A DNA stretch of 64,000 nucleotides from Chitinophagales bacterium (lineage in GTDB: Bacteria > Bacteroidota > Bacteroidia > Chitinophagales > JADIYW01), in the NCBI GenBank assembly GCA_023957235.1, contig JAMLHI010000006.1, forward strand, positions 170,938 through 234,937, read 5' to 3'. The translations under genes and the position numbers were made by a program. This document shows, piece after piece, positions 63,149 to 64,000 of the stretch. Numbering within the stretch: position 1 is the stretch's first letter; each line of letters starts with the position of its first letter. The notes under the pieces are model-generated. The model did not search any database. It was not told the DNA's origin and worked only from the letters and a program-made list of their open reading frames with translations.

Positions 63149-63856
63149 CTATTCTTTACATGTGTTAATTATTTTATCACTTATCATTCTCCATGTATTT
63201 GTAGAATTGTAAATAAACTTTTGTTCTCCTAATCCACAAACTCCAGCATGAACATAAGTAATCAGCATTTTCTTATTTTTAATCATTTCCGATGGAAAGT
63301 AAACCATAGAATCTGTCAAATACTTATCAAGTTTAAACGTGTTATTTTCTCCTTGAATATAAAAGTTATAAAAGACTCCTCCATTTCCTCCAGAATCATT
63401 TATAATCGCGATGTCATCTTTAGAATCAAAGTTTAAGTCAGCAACTATAAATTCTCCGAAATCGTTATCAAGTGCTTCGTTGTTTATATTTTTACCTGTA
63501 ATAAAAGACCTAAAGTTATCACAATTCTTAAATACGTTTTCATACATAAATCTAGATGTAATCAAAATAGAGTCAAGTTCTTTTTGTGTTTTTTTATCAA
63601 GTATATAAACTTTAATGATACAAGAATCGTTATCGCCATTTTGAAATAATATTCTATTGAATTTTATTCTAAAGTCAAACGAATTTGATAAATCTCGTTG
63701 AATGCATTCAAGGGTTATATTGCTATCAATATTGTCACTCATAGCAATAGTTTTATCAACTTTTATAGAATCCGATTCTATCGTATTTAGTTGCCCGTTT
63801 GAATGTTTCTCTGTACAACTAATCAAGAAAATCAATATAATAAACGTCCATTTCAT
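63149..63856 (-). CDS. Predicted lipoprotein with a FG-GAP/XAC2610-like region
   Basis: 235 residues starting at ATG 63856, with a lipoprotein signal (FLISC, Cys14). The C-terminal half has ADLNFDSKDDIAIINDSGGNGG followed by FYNFYI, an acidic calcium-binding-like loop typical of FG-GAP or XAC2610-related proteins. No catalytic residues are seen. The stop codon (TAG) abuts the palindrome-rich segment. It is the last gene before the right end; 63857-64000 holds no recognised feature. Confidence 0.72.
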   Translation of the reverse strand: MKWTFIILIFLISCTEKHSNGQLNTIESDSIKVDKTIAMSDNIDSNITLECIQRDLSNSFDFRIKFNRILFQNGDNDSCIIKVYILDKKTQKELDSILITSRFMYENVFKNCDNFRSFITGKNINNEALDNDFGEFIVADLNFDSKDDIAIINDSGGNGGVFYNFYIQGENNTFKLDKYLTDSMVYFPSEMIKNKKMLITYVHAGVCGLGEQKFIYNSTNTWRMISDKIINTCKE

Positions 63857-64000
63857 AGTTTTTTTTATAGTGATCGAATAACATCAGTCTGTGAAAAAAT
63901 TCATTCACTGACTCATTCAAAAGTAGTAAAAGTTTTGTTTGTTTTAAAGTATAATATTTGTACAAAAAAATGCCAATCATTATTAGTTTTTATCGTGTGT

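Overview
The window is one strand-mixed, AT-rich chromosomal segment (G+C about one third, judged by eye) from a member of the Bacteroidota. The clues are: a Por secretion tail (type IX secretion) on a secreted esterase; a very large surface protein built from lamin-tail, GEVED and Ig-like modules; an RprX/RprY-like two-component pair; a fused E1 alpha-beta 2-oxoacid dehydrogenase; a RemB/Wzi-like outer-membrane protein; a FucP-type sugar permease; almost no Shine-Dalgarno sequences; and several TAnnTTTG -7 promoter elements with a TTG/TTTG -33 element. Family-level placement is not possible from the sequence alone; Saprospiraceae- or Chitinophagales-like is a guess.

Layout. 1-9 kb, minus strand: the 5' part of a giant secreted surface protein, then an SDR oxidoreductase, response regulator and histidine kinase in one apparent operon, then an amino-acid permease. 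9-12 kb: aroQ, a class D (OXA-type) beta-lactamase, an unrecognised 330-residue protein and an NlpC/P60 hydrolase. 12-15 kb: the sulfate-activation operon cysC-cysD-cysN (minus). 15-25.7 kb, plus: heptose-7-phosphate kinase, M20 dipeptidase, T9SS-secreted SGNH hydrolase, sugar permease, RemB/Wzi-like protein, and an E1 alpha-beta dehydrogenase. 26-29.5 kb, minus: the beta-oxidation pair fadI-fadJ, with fadJ broken by one in-frame TAG. 29.8-32 kb, minus: an ABC ATPase, FtsX-like permease and DUF3299-like protein, resembling a zinc-responsive module known in Pseudomonas. Then tRNA-Arg(CCG), an orphan long-stem hairpin, ftsE, a metallo-hydrolase, proA, trpB-trpA, and the three-gene proton-translocating transhydrogenase operon. 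41-49 kb: miaE, a lipoprotein, an acyl-CoA synthetase, a YebC-family regulator, an AI-2E-type transporter and dnaX. 49-58 kb: a CoA-binding protein, a lipoprotein, an EamA transporter, a second metallo-hydrolase, a divergent FAD-oxidase-like protein with PhoH, and a tightly overlapping operon of SAM hydrolase, ABM protein, aroB and aroA. 58-64 kb: a CorA transporter, an ECF sigma-factor operon, a Baeyer-Villiger-type monooxygenase, a palindrome-rich segment and a lipoprotein.

Most genes are housekeeping or central metabolism: shikimate (aroQ, aroB, aroA), tryptophan, proline, sulfate activation, fatty-acid oxidation, branched-chain keto-acid oxidation, and NADPH balance through the transhydrogenase. 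I see no prophage, IS element or CRISPR array. The two most unusual points are decoding events. In dnaX, an A10 run carrying the heptamer A AAA AAG separates a short gamma-like frame from a -1 frame that completes a tau-like protein, so the long product would need slippage. In fadJ, a single amber codon sits between the hydratase and dehydrogenase halves of an otherwise intact 731-codon fusion. Other points worth a look are a tandem 10-bp repeat upstream of the two-component operon, an isolated 12-bp-stem hairpin with a CA-rich loop, and the palindrome-rich island near the right end.
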